Assembly: GCA_900555545.1 (NCBI GenBank)
Contig: USLQ01000084.1
Span: 1-5,655, forward strand
Reading direction: 5' to 3'
DNA length: 5,655 nucleotides
Source of the DNA: an uncultured Oscillospiraceae bacterium
GTDB taxonomy: Bacteria > Bacillota > Clostridia > Oscillospirales > Acutalibacteraceae
Shown in pieces: positions 1 through 5,397 of the stretch. The notes under the pieces are model-generated. The model made no database searches. It was given only the letters and a program-made list of their open reading frames with translations, and was not told the origin of the DNA. Position 1 is the first letter of the stretch, and the number at the start of each line of letters is the position of its first letter. The position numbers were made by a program, and so were the translations under genes.

Positions 1-1327
1 CGGCGTGCCATTCTGCCAGTCAGGGATGATTCTCCACGGGATGGCCACCGGCTGCCCGCTGCACAACCTGATCCCGGAGTGGAATGACGAGGTGTACCAC
101 GGCAATCCCTGGCACGCCCTCTCCCGCCTGCTCAAGACCAATAATTTTCCCGAGTTTACGGGCCGGGTATGCCCGGCGCTGTGTGAGGTGGCCTGCCTGT
201 GCGGCGTGGGGGACAGCCCCGTCACCATCAAGGAGAATGAGCTGGCTATCGTGGAGGCAGGCTTTGACCGCGGTTATATCCAGCCGCGGATCCCGGCCGT
301 GCGCACGGAGAAAAAAGTTGCCGTAGTTGGTTCCGGCCCCGCAGGGCTCGCTTGCGCGGATATGCTCAATCAGCGCGGCCACCACGTGACGGTCTATGAA
401 AAGAGCGACCGCGCCGGCGGGCTGCTGATGTACGGTATCCCGAATATGAAGCTCGACAAGTCGGTTGTGGATCGCCGGCTCCGCCTGATGCGGGAAGAGG
501 GGATCCGCATCCTCACCGGTACGGACGTGGGGCGCGATATCCTGCCCGAGACACTGCTGCGGCAGTTTGACGCCGTCGTACTCTGCTGTGGGTCCGAGAC
601 GCCGCGCGACATTCAGGCAGAGGGGCGGGAGAATGCCAAGGGGATCTATTTTGCTGTGGACTTCCTGACCCAAAACACAAAGAGCTATTTGGATTCCGGG
701 CTGCTGGATGGCAACTATGTCAATGCCAACGGGAAAAATGTGGTCATCGTGGGCGGCGGCGATACGGGCAACGACTGCCTGGGTACAGTGATTCGTCACG
801 GGTGTAAATCGGTCGTCCAGCTGGAGCTGATGCCCAAGGCGCCGGAGGAGCGCAGCGCCGACAATCCGTGGCCGGAGTACCCGCGCGTGTGCAAGACGGA
901 TTACGGCCAGCAGGAGGCCATTGCTGTTTTCGGCCACGATCCGCGCCGGTACAGCACTACCGTCAACCGGGTGATTACCGATGAGGCGGGGAACGTGACG
1001 GAGCTGGAGACGATCGCCATGGCGTATGATAAAAAGGGAAACTATGCCCCTGTTCAGGGCAGCGAGGAGCGCATTCCCTGTGACCTGCTCCTGATCGCGG
1101 CCGGGTTTACGGGCTGCCGGAGCTATGTCTCCGACGCTTTCGGAGTGGAGCGCACTCCGAGGGGAACGGTCCAAACCGAGACGGACCAATACGCCACCAG
1201 CGTGCCGGGGATCTTTGCGGCCGGTGATGCACGCCGCGGGCAGTCGCTTGTTGTGTGGGCCATCGCGGAGGGGCGCGCCTGTGCGCGGGAAGTGGATCTG
1301 TACCTTGACGGATATTCAAATATGTGA
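1..1327 (+). CDS. gltD: Glutamate synthase (NADPH) small subunit, 5'-truncated by the window edge
   Basis: GltD passes electrons from NADPH through FAD and iron-sulfur clusters to the large subunit GltB, which makes glutamate from glutamine and 2-oxoglutarate in the cytoplasm. About 441 residues are visible; family members have roughly 480-490, so some 40-50 N-terminal residues lie off the left edge. The frame is open at base 2 (Gly, then Val-Pro-Phe-Cys), matching the CGxPFCQ iron-sulfur motif, so the GTG at 5 is internal and not a start. Counting that Val as residue 1: cysteine-rich Fe-S region with C4, C17, C56, C60, C64, C66; FAD-binding GxGxxG at 109-114 (VVGSGPAG); NADPH-binding GGGDTGND at 250-257; C-terminal GIFAAGD at 402-408 that closes the FAD site. 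It ends in TGA, followed by a hairpin terminator. gltB is expected just upstream, outside the window (inference). Related GltD-like oxidoreductase subunits are the only real alternative. Confidence 0.95.
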   Translation, partial: GVPFCQSGMILHGMATGCPLHNLIPEWNDEVYHGNPWHALSRLLKTNNFPEFTGRVCPALCEVACLCGVGDSPVTIKENELAIVEAGFDRGYIQPRIPAVRTEKKVAVVGSGPAGLACADMLNQRGHHVTVYEKSDRAGGLLMYGIPNMKLDKSVVDRRLRLMREEGIRILTGTDVGRDILPETLLRQFDAVVLCCGSETPRDIQAEGRENAKGIYFAVDFLTQNTKSYLDSGLLDGNYVNANGKNVVIVGGGDTGNDCLGTVIRHGCKSVVQLELMPKAPEERSADNPWPEYPRVCKTDYGQQEAIAVFGHDPRRYSTTVNRVITDEAGNVTELETIAMAYDKKGNYAPVQGSEERIPCDLLLIAAGFTGCRSYVSDAFGVERTPRGTVQTETDQYATSVPGIFAAGDARRGQSLVVWAIAEGRACAREVDLYLDGYSNM

Positions 1328-1342
1328 TTTGCACCTGATCTG

Positions 1343-1373
1343 TTGGGCGGGCGGCGTTAGGCTGCCCGCCCAA
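1343..1373 (+). terminator. Hairpin terminator after gltD, weak U-tract
   Basis: A perfect 10-bp inverted repeat (TTGGGCGGGC / GCCCGCCCAA) extends inward by GGC/GCT, with one G-U pair, to a 13-bp stem around a 5-nt GTTAG loop. It starts 15 bases after the gltD stop. The following bases (TGGCCTCTATT) are only moderately T-rich, so termination may be partial. The stem itself is very stable. Confidence 0.7.
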
Positions 1374-1392
1374 TGGCCTCTATTGCGGCAAT

Positions 1393-1421
1393 TTGACTGC
1401 ATCCCTCTCTGTGTGTATGCT
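1393..1421 (+). promoter_or_regulatory. Promoter P1 upstream of the MraY-like gene
   Basis: TTGACT (1393-1398), a 17-bp spacer and TATGCT (1416-1421) fit a sigma-A promoter with 5/6 and 4/6 consensus matches. The start would fall near 1428, giving a leader of about 120 nt before the GTG at 1547. It is the upstream member of a tandem pair. Confidence 0.5.
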
Positions 1422-1456
1422 TTTTTTGGAGAGAATTCCAATCTTGCCTGCCGGAA

Positions 1457-1485
1457 TTGTGATCGGCTCTGCAGAGTGGTATAAT
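1457..1485 (+). promoter_or_regulatory. Promoter P2 upstream of the MraY-like gene, extended -10
   Basis: TTGTGA (1457-1462), a 17-bp spacer and a perfect TATAAT (1480-1485) preceded by TG at 1477-1478 form an extended -10 sigma-A promoter. The start would fall near 1492, about 55 nt before the GTG. It is the stronger of the two candidates by consensus. Confidence 0.65.
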
Positions 1486-1546
1486 TTATAACGGAATCTG
1501 AGTTCCCGCTGTTGTATGGGGACTTGTCTGATGGGGGAATGCAGTT

Positions 1547-2518
1547 GTGATCGAATGGCTTTTTGATCGATTTGGGGTGCCGGGCGGTGTTCTGGAGGCG
1601 CTGCTCATTTTGTGGACTTTTGGCGTGACGGTTGTATGCCTGAAAATTTTCCGGGGAGTTCTGCCGCACGACGGTGGTCGCGATTTTGCCTTTAACGGCA
1701 AACTCTCCAAGGGGAAGCTGCGCGGCGCGGGCATCATTTTTATCAGCGTATTTGTGCTGACGGCGCTGCTCTTCATCCGGTTTAGCCTGGAATATCTGGC
1801 CTATTACGTGCTGGTGTTCCTGAGTATGCTTTCCGGTTATTTGGATGACCGGGCCAAAAAGCCGTGGGGCGAATATAAGAAAGGCCTGATCGATTTAATT
1901 CTCTGTCTAGCCACGGCGGCCGTTTTTGTCTGGCTGAACCCGGAGCTCTGCTCGGTCGGTATCGCCTCCTGGCAGTTGGAAATTCCCCGCTGGCTGTTCG
2001 CGCTGATCCTGACGGTGTTCTTCTGGCTGATGATCAACGCAACCAACTGCTCCGATGGCATTGACGGCTATTGCGGCGCCCTGAGCATCACCGTGCTGCT
2101 GTCACTTGGCCTGGTGGGCCGGATCGTGGGGATGGAGGCCGGATTCCAGCACCTAATGCTGATGATGGTTCTCGCCATCGGTGCCTACCTGTGGTATAAC
2201 TGCGAGCCGAGCACCATGCTTATGGGTGATGCCGGTTCCCGCGCAATCGGCCTGTTCCTTGGGATTGCACTTGCCCAGACCGGTAATATACTCCTGTGCA
2301 TCCCGCTGTGCTTTGTGATCCTGTTCGACGGCCTGCTCGGGATCGTAAAGGTCAGCCTGATCCGCTTCCTGAAGATCAAGGCGTTCCAGAATATCCGCAC
2401 ACCGCTGCATGATCATTTCCGCATGAAAAAGAATTGGTCCAACACGCAGGTAATCTTCCGTTCGATCCTGCTCCAATGCGTAATCTCCGGTGTAGTGATC
2501 GCCCTATTACGGATATAA
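1547..2518 (+). CDS. mraY: MraY-like polyprenyl-phosphate sugar-1-phosphate transferase
   Basis: This is a 323-residue polytopic membrane enzyme of the MraY/WecA family, which transfers a phospho-aminosugar from a UDP-sugar to undecaprenyl phosphate at the inner face of the membrane. MraY makes lipid I for peptidoglycan. Family motifs seen: YLDD with the Asp pair at 100-101; NATNCSDGIDG at 164-174, the NxxDGxDG signature; MGDAGS at 227-231 and following; an in-membrane Asp at 261; and PLHDHF at 286-291, the place of the MraY HHH motif. Many hydrophobic helices fit the usual ten. The GTG start is chosen because GGGGGA at 1533-1538 sits 8 nt upstream; no in-frame ATG fits as well. It stands alone with its own promoters and terminator, without murein-cluster genes. 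The middle His of the usual triad is Asp here and the following Glu is Arg, so the gene may be a paralogue. Family is certain; the exact acceptor and sugar are not. Confidence 0.87.
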   Translation: MIEWLFDRFGVPGGVLEALLILWTFGVTVVCLKIFRGVLPHDGGRDFAFNGKLSKGKLRGAGIIFISVFVLTALLFIRFSLEYLAYYVLVFLSMLSGYLDDRAKKPWGEYKKGLIDLILCLATAAVFVWLNPELCSVGIASWQLEIPRWLFALILTVFFWLMINATNCSDGIDGYCGALSITVLLSLGLVGRIVGMEAGFQHLMLMMVLAIGAYLWYNCEPSTMLMGDAGSRAIGLFLGIALAQTGNILLCIPLCFVILFDGLLGIVKVSLIRFLKIKAFQNIRTPLHDHFRMKKNWSNTQVIFRSILLQCVISGVVIALLRI

Positions 2519-2525
2519 GTGCTTT

Positions 2526-2560
2526 AACGGTCCTCCCGGATGACGGGCGGGCCGTTTTTT
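2526..2560 (+). terminator. Intrinsic terminator after the MraY-like gene
   Basis: Arms 2526-2538 and 2544-2556 pair over 13 positions with one mismatch (T2534/C2548) and one G-U pair, closing a 5-nt GATGA loop, and run into six Ts (2555-2560). It begins 8 bases after the stop codon and is a textbook Rho-independent terminator. Confidence 0.9.
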
Positions 2561-2581
2561 CGCCTGAGAACGGTTGGAACA

Positions 2582-2610
2582 TTGTTCTTTTATCCGTGTT
2601 GTGCTACAAT
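2582..2610 (+). promoter_or_regulatory. Extended -10 promoter for the rRNA methyltransferase gene
   Basis: TACAAT (2605-2610) is preceded by TG at 2602-2603, and TTGTTC (2582-2587) lies at exactly 17-bp spacing. The -35 is weak (3/6), which the extended -10 can offset. The start would fall near 2617, giving a leader of about 60 nt. Confidence 0.55.
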
Positions 2611-2677
2611 AAATGAAATTTTTCTCCAAGCGAAGTTTGACGTAACGATTCAAATTAACATAGAAAAGGAAGAGTTT

Positions 2678-3910
2678 ATGAAACAGACACGGAACTATCC
2701 GATTTGTGTAATCAGTGAAAAAGGAGAGCGCGCCCTGCGTACAGGCCACCCGTGGGTCTATGAGGCGGAGGTGCGGGAGTTGACGCCGGATACGGCAAAC
2801 GGCGCGCTGGTGGACGTCATCAGCGGTAAAGGCAGATACCTTGGCACAGGATTTTTGAGCGAACACTCCAAAATCAGGGTGCGGCTGATCTCACGCAACG
2901 CAAACGACCGGTTTGACTCCGCCTTTTGGGAGCGCCGGATCCGCTATGCCTGGGCGTATCGTAAAACGGTGCTGGGGGAGGAGGATCTCGACTGCTGCCG
3001 TGTGATTTTTGGAGAGGCGGATGAGTTCCCCGGCCTGACGGTCGACCGTTTTCACGACATTCTCGTCACGCAGACACTCTCCTATGGCATGGATCAGCTC
3101 AAACCGGTGATTTTCCCCATGCTGTGCAAGGTGCTGCGCGAGGACGGGCAGACCATCCGTGGAATCTATGAGCGTAATGATGTGGCTATTCGTAAGCTGG
3201 AGGGCTTGGAGGAATACAAGGGCTTTTACGATCTGCCGGGGGAGGAACATCCGGCGGAGACCGTGACGCAGATCACGGAGAACGGTGTCAAATACCGGGT
3301 CGATTTTGAGAACGGGCAAAAGACGGGCTTCTTCCTCGATCAAAAGTACAACCGCCGTGCCGTCGCTAAACTCGCACGCGGCAAGCGTGTGCTGGACTGT
3401 TTTACGCACACGGGTTCCTTCGCACTCAATGCGGCGCTCGGCGGCGCGGAGCACGTCCATGCAGTCGACATCTCGGAGTCGGCTGTCCAGCTCGCACGGG
3501 AAAACGCACAGCTCAACGGGCTGGAGGGGCGGATGGCATTCACTGCGGCCAATGTATTCGACCTGTTGCCGGAGCTGGAACAGGCCGGCAAGCGCGACTA
3601 TGACTTTATCATCCTCGATCCTCCCGCCTTTACCAAGAGCCGCCGGACGATGGAAAGCGCCTACCGCGGGTACAAGGAGATCAACATGCGCGCCATGAAG
3701 CTGCTGCCGCGCGGCGGATACTTGGCCACGTGTTCCTGCTCACACTTTATGCCGGAGGAGCAGTTTGTCAAAATGCTTTTTGCAGCGGCCCGCGACGCCC
3801 AGGTGGAGCTCAAGCAGATCGAGGCGCGCCAGCAGTCGCCCGACCATCCCATCCTTTGGAACGTCCCGGAGACGAACTATTTAAAGTTTTATCTGTTCCA
3901 GGTGGTGTGA
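2678..3910 (+). CDS. rlmI: RlmI-type class I SAM-dependent rRNA (cytosine-C5) methyltransferase
   Basis: This 410-residue cytosolic enzyme belongs to the RlmI/YwbD family (COG1092). E. coli RlmI makes m5C at position 1962 of 23S rRNA; the same target here is inferred. Layout: N-terminal PUA-like RNA-binding region at about 1-75 (including the GHPWVYEAEV stretch from residue 23), a central linker domain, then a Rossmann methyltransferase. SAM motif I is VLDCFTHTGSF at 238-248, the ribose-binding acidic residue is D264 in AVD, motif IV is DPPAF at 314-318, and TCSCS at 351-355 carries the motif VI cysteines, one of which is the likely catalytic nucleophile. The conserved TGFFLDQ is at 216-222. 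The frame stays open upstream to an ATG at 2540, but that codon sits inside the preceding terminator. The ATG at 2678 has AGGA 7 nt upstream, follows the promoter and matches the family N-terminus. It is monocistronic. Length is close to the E. coli protein. Confidence 0.92.
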   Translation: MKQTRNYPICVISEKGERALRTGHPWVYEAEVRELTPDTANGALVDVISGKGRYLGTGFLSEHSKIRVRLISRNANDRFDSAFWERRIRYAWAYRKTVLGEEDLDCCRVIFGEADEFPGLTVDRFHDILVTQTLSYGMDQLKPVIFPMLCKVLREDGQTIRGIYERNDVAIRKLEGLEEYKGFYDLPGEEHPAETVTQITENGVKYRVDFENGQKTGFFLDQKYNRRAVAKLARGKRVLDCFTHTGSFALNAALGGAEHVHAVDISESAVQLARENAQLNGLEGRMAFTAANVFDLLPELEQAGKRDYDFIILDPPAFTKSRRTMESAYRGYKEINMRAMKLLPRGGYLATCSCSHFMPEEQFVKMLFAAARDAQVELKQIEARQQSPDHPILWNVPETNYLKFYLFQVV

Positions 3911-3928
3911 AATTTATATAATCATCCA

Positions 3929-3946
3929 TTTAACAGACGTGTTAAA
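3929..3946. repeat. 18-bp perfect inverted repeat downstream of the methyltransferase gene
   Basis: TTTAACA-GACG-TGTTAAA is a perfect 7-bp inverted repeat with a 4-nt loop. It has no T-run on either side, so it is unlikely to be a terminator. It could be a protein-binding site or a chance hairpin in AT-rich DNA. Confidence 0.3.
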
Positions 3947-3963
3947 AAGACAATAGACATAAC

Positions 3964-4006
3964 AACAGCGTCCCACCGTCAATTCGGCGAAAAGGACGCT
4001 GTTTTT
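3964..4006 (+). terminator. Intrinsic terminator of the rRNA methyltransferase gene
   Basis: A perfect 10-bp stem AACAGCGTCC (3964-3973) / GGACGCTGTT (3994-4003) closes a 20-nt loop that contains a small inner CCG/CGG stem, followed by TTTTT (4002-4006). It lies about 50 nt after the stop codon and faces the minus-strand terminator at 4119-4164. Confidence 0.85.
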
Positions 4007-4118
4007 GTGTGTAATATATTCAAAATCGTATTGATGCCCGTATCTATGCCCAAAGTGCTTTCACAAACTGTGGATAACACTCATCTATAATAATTTTACA
4101 TTCCGAAATATTGTCATC
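4007..4118. other. Gene-free stretch between convergent terminators
   Basis: With the flanking terminators and leader this belongs to a gap of about 300 bases (3911-4210) without a gene. The only reading frame here is an 18-codon ATG frame at 4034 without a ribosome binding site. A TATAAT occurs at 4086-4091 but has no -35 at a proper distance (TTCACA at 4060-4065 is 20 bp away). The notable element is the DnaA-box match listed separately. Confidence 0.5.
4069..4077 (-). promoter_or_regulatory. Consensus DnaA-box 9-mer
   Basis: TGTGGATAA is the exact reverse complement of TTATCCACA, the consensus DnaA box. It is single, without further clear copies nearby, so it is not a replication origin. 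It may be an isolated DnaA site or chance: a given 9-mer is expected about once per 130 kb of double-stranded sequence at even base composition. Confidence 0.3.
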
Positions 4119-4164
4119 AAAAATTAAAGGGGGGAGTTTATACATAAGTCACAAACTCCCCCCT
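4119..4164 (-). terminator. Strong minus-strand intrinsic terminator for the small-protein/membrane-protein unit
   Basis: A perfect 12-bp stem AGGGGGGAGTTT (4128-4139) / AAACTCCCCCCT (4153-4164) closes a 13-nt loop. Read on the minus strand the stem is followed by TTAATTTTT (4119-4127). On the plus strand no T-run follows, so it works mainly for minus-strand transcripts, 47 nt after the stop of the 56-residue gene. Confidence 0.85.
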
Positions 4165-4210
4165 GTTGATTTAACACCACAACATAAGTGCTGTTCTCCG
4201 ATGAGAATGG

Positions 4211-4381
4211 TTATGTATTGTCCTTCCAAATCGGACACTTACGATATTCTTCACCATAGTCCGGTTTGCAGACATATTTGATCTCGCTGCTGTCACCGTA
4301 CATGACCTTGTTAGGGCAAAGGTCACATTGATACTGATCACGGTAACCGCCCTTGTATACGAGATGTGGACATCTTGCCAT
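4211..4381 (-). CDS. Small cysteine-rich protein, 56 residues, probably metal-binding
   Basis: The frame opens MARCPHLVYKGGYRDQ and ends in EEYRKCPIWKDNT. Five cysteines sit at 4, 19, 22, 38 and 49, with a CxxC at 19-22 (CDLC), the pattern of a small zinc-ribbon-like or other metal-binding fold. There is no signal peptide and no hydrophobic helix, so it should be cytosolic. The start is secure: a full GGAGG lies 8 nt upstream, and a strong terminator follows the TAA. I recall similar short Cys-rich hypothetical proteins in clostridia but no named family or function. It lies 106 bp after the membrane-protein gene on the same strand with no convincing terminator between, so it is probably co-transcribed. 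An own promoter could not be identified. Coding is judged from the ribosome binding site, cysteine pattern and flanking signals. Confidence 0.78.
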   Translation of the reverse strand: MARCPHLVYKGGYRDQYQCDLCPNKVMYGDSSEIKYVCKPDYGEEYRKCPIWKDNT

Positions 4382-4389
4382 ATTATTCG

Positions 4390-4394
4390 CCTCC
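4390..4394 (-). promoter_or_regulatory. Ribosome binding site of the 56-residue gene
   Basis: The minus strand reads AAAAGGAGGCGAATAATATG: a full GGAGG core at 8-nt spacing. It is the best Shine-Dalgarno sequence in the window and is the main evidence that this short frame is translated. Confidence 0.8.
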
Positions 4395-4416
4395 TTTTAA
4401 TTCAATGTTGATATTT

Positions 4417-4438
4417 TTTGCGGCTATGCGCCTGCAAA
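4417..4438 (-). other. Hairpin in the gap between the two minus-strand genes
   Basis: TTTGCGGC (4417-4424) pairs with GCC plus GCAAA (4430-4432, 4434-4438), with one bulged T and a 5-nt loop. On the minus strand it is followed by A residues, not T, so it is not a terminator. It ends about 22 nt before the GGAGG and might be an intercistronic processing or stability element. Could be chance. Confidence 0.25.
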
Positions 4439-4487
4439 CGGGGAAAAATAAAAAGATCGCACTGGGACCGGATTGTATTCTTATAAC

Positions 4488-5285
4488 TCATACCCAGTCT
4501 TGGACAGGACGGTAATATCCATTGTCTGCGGTATAGGTCAAGGTGGTGGTAACGCTTTTCGAACCGTATGTATAGTTAGTGTTGATTTGATTGAAAGTGC
4601 CGCTTATATCTGCGATGGATATCATTGATTGAATATTCATGGCGATCGCTTGGGCGAGTGCCGCTTGATCTAACGGGGATTTGGGATTACGCAGGCGTTC
4701 CAGACAAAAGTCAATTTCCTGTTTGCTATACTCGTTCTGTTGGTACGAGATATGATTCGAATCAACGGTATATCGATATTCTGCGTGTATTTTTTTGATA
4801 TGTGTTCCCCGGGGTATGGAACTGATATATTGTTTATAGGAATTGAATATCCGGTCTGCCAGACGAAGAACTACAGGGTTTTGACTGAACTGGACGCTTC
4901 GCTCTTTGGCTTTTTCTTCAAACAGTGCCGTATATTGCACAATCTCGTTTTCCAGTTCTTCCTTTTCGCGTAATCTCTGTTGCCTGTAGTTTTCTGAATG
5001 GACTTTGCTATAAATATAATAGGATAGGCCGATAATCACACCAAATATTGCGCCAAGCTTCAGGAATACGCCCCAGTATAAGTCAAGATCCAGAATGTCA
5101 GTGAATAAATATATTGCCACTTTAACAACGATACTGGCAATTACTCCTAAGATACAGCCGAGAATAGCCATTCCGATGATCCCTCTGATGGTGATCTCTT
5201 CCGACTTAGAGTAACATCGCTCAATTTTCGCAATTTTTTCCCGGCGCGGAACCGCATACTCCGCTGGAGACATATCGACTTCCAT
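4488..5285 (-). CDS. Unrecognised two-helix membrane protein with coiled coil and cytosolic C-terminal domain
   Basis: This 265-residue protein matches no named family that I recognise. Residues 1-32 are polar and basic. Two hydrophobic helices lie at about 35-62 and 70-93, joined by a short acidic loop (TDILDLD). Basic residues flank both outer ends, so by the positive-inside rule both termini face the cytoplasm and almost nothing is exposed outside. Residues 94-130 are rich in Glu, Lys and Arg with heptad-like spacing, a likely coiled coil. The rest (131-265) is a mixed soluble domain with a helical stretch around 188-225 and a Thr/Tyr-rich, probably beta-strand end (235-265). There is no signal peptide and no visible enzyme motif. 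The ATG at 5285 follows a near-consensus promoter but has a poor Shine-Dalgarno; the ATG at residue 5, with GGAAG 5 nt upstream, is a possible alternative. It is divergent from an XRE regulator and is probably its target. Confidence 0.82.
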   Translation of the reverse strand: MEVDMSPAEYAVPRREKIAKIERCYSKSEEITIRGIIGMAILGCILGVIASIVVKVAIYLFTDILDLDLYWGVFLKLGAIFGVIIGLSYYIYSKVHSENYRQQRLREKEELENEIVQYTALFEEKAKERSVQFSQNPVVLRLADRIFNSYKQYISSIPRGTHIKKIHAEYRYTVDSNHISYQQNEYSKQEIDFCLERLRNPKSPLDQAALAQAIAMNIQSMISIADISGTFNQINTNYTYGSKSVTTTLTYTADNGYYRPVQDWV

Positions 5286-5326
5286 AAAGATGTATTCCCG
5301 TCCTCTCGTCGCGATTTTTAATTAAT

Positions 5327-5355
5327 ATTTTACTGCATTTTGCGGTAAATGTCAA
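5327..5355 (-). promoter_or_regulatory. Near-consensus promoter of the membrane-protein unit
   Basis: On the minus strand a perfect TTGACA (complement of 5350-5355), a 17-bp spacer and TAAAAT (complement of 5327-5332) match sigma-A at 6/6 and 5/6. The start would fall near 5320, giving a leader of about 35 nt. Such a strong promoter next to a regulator gene suggests it is normally repressed. Confidence 0.85.
5331..5347. promoter_or_regulatory. Putative XRE operator 1
   Basis: TACTGC-ATTTT-GCGGTA is an imperfect dyad (5 of 6 pairs). It fills the spacer of the minus-strand promoter and overlaps two bases of its -10, so a bound protein would block polymerase. It shares GCGGTA, and the longer TTGCGGTAA, with operator 2. 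Confidence 0.6.
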
Positions 5356-5372
5356 TACAACAAATTGCGGTA
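5356..5372. promoter_or_regulatory. Putative XRE operator 2
   Basis: TACAAC-AAATT-GCGGTA has the same 17-bp layout with a weaker left half (4 of 6 pairs). Its centre is 25 bp from that of operator 1. It abuts the minus-strand -35 and ends 3 bp before the TATAAT of the regulator gene, so it could serve autoregulation. Confidence 0.55.
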
Positions 5373-5375
5373 ACA

Positions 5376-5381
5376 TATAAT
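5376..5381 (+). promoter_or_regulatory. -10 element of the XRE regulator gene
   Basis: A perfect TATAAT with no good -35: at 16-17-bp spacing the bases are AATACA or CAATAC, lying next to or within operator 2. Transcription would begin near 5388, leaving a leader of only about 10 nt before the ATG at 5398. Expression is probably low unless helped. Confidence 0.5.
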
Positions 5382-5397
5382 AATTTCGGTGATTCAA

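Noticed and set aside
20..1189. A 389-codon open frame on the minus strand opposite gltD
   Set aside because: It lies wholly antisense to the clear GltD coding region, its product is rich in His, Arg and Pro with no family resemblance, and long antisense frames are common in GC-rich genes.
2540..2677. N-terminal extension of the rRNA methyltransferase from the ATG at 2540
   Set aside because: That ATG lies in the loop of the preceding terminator and upstream of the promoter. The 46 extra residues do not resemble the family, and the ATG at 2678 has a proper ribosome binding site.
2891..3460. A 189-codon minus-strand frame inside the rRNA methyltransferase gene
   Set aside because: It is a shadow of the sense gene, with no ribosome binding site or recognisable product.
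4034..4090. An 18-codon plus-strand frame (MPVSMPKVL...) after the methyltransferase terminator
   Set aside because: It has no Shine-Dalgarno, no promoter at proper spacing and is very short. It may be a chance frame or decayed coding remnant, but nothing supports either.
4461..4498. Inverted repeat ACTGGG/CCCAGT around the membrane-protein stop codon, followed on the minus strand by a T-rich run, as a possible terminator
   Set aside because: Only 6 bp pair, across a 26-nt loop, and the T-run begins several bases after the stem, so it is too weak to call.
4528..4533. An extra GCGGTA within the membrane-protein gene as a third operator
   Set aside because: The matching left half-site at 4517-4522 is ATCCAT, which does not fit TACNNC. 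A lone 6-mer is expected by chance.
4740..4973. A 77-codon plus-strand frame inside the membrane-protein gene
   Set aside because: It is antisense to a longer frame with promoter, operators and coherent domain layout, and it lacks its own ribosome binding site.
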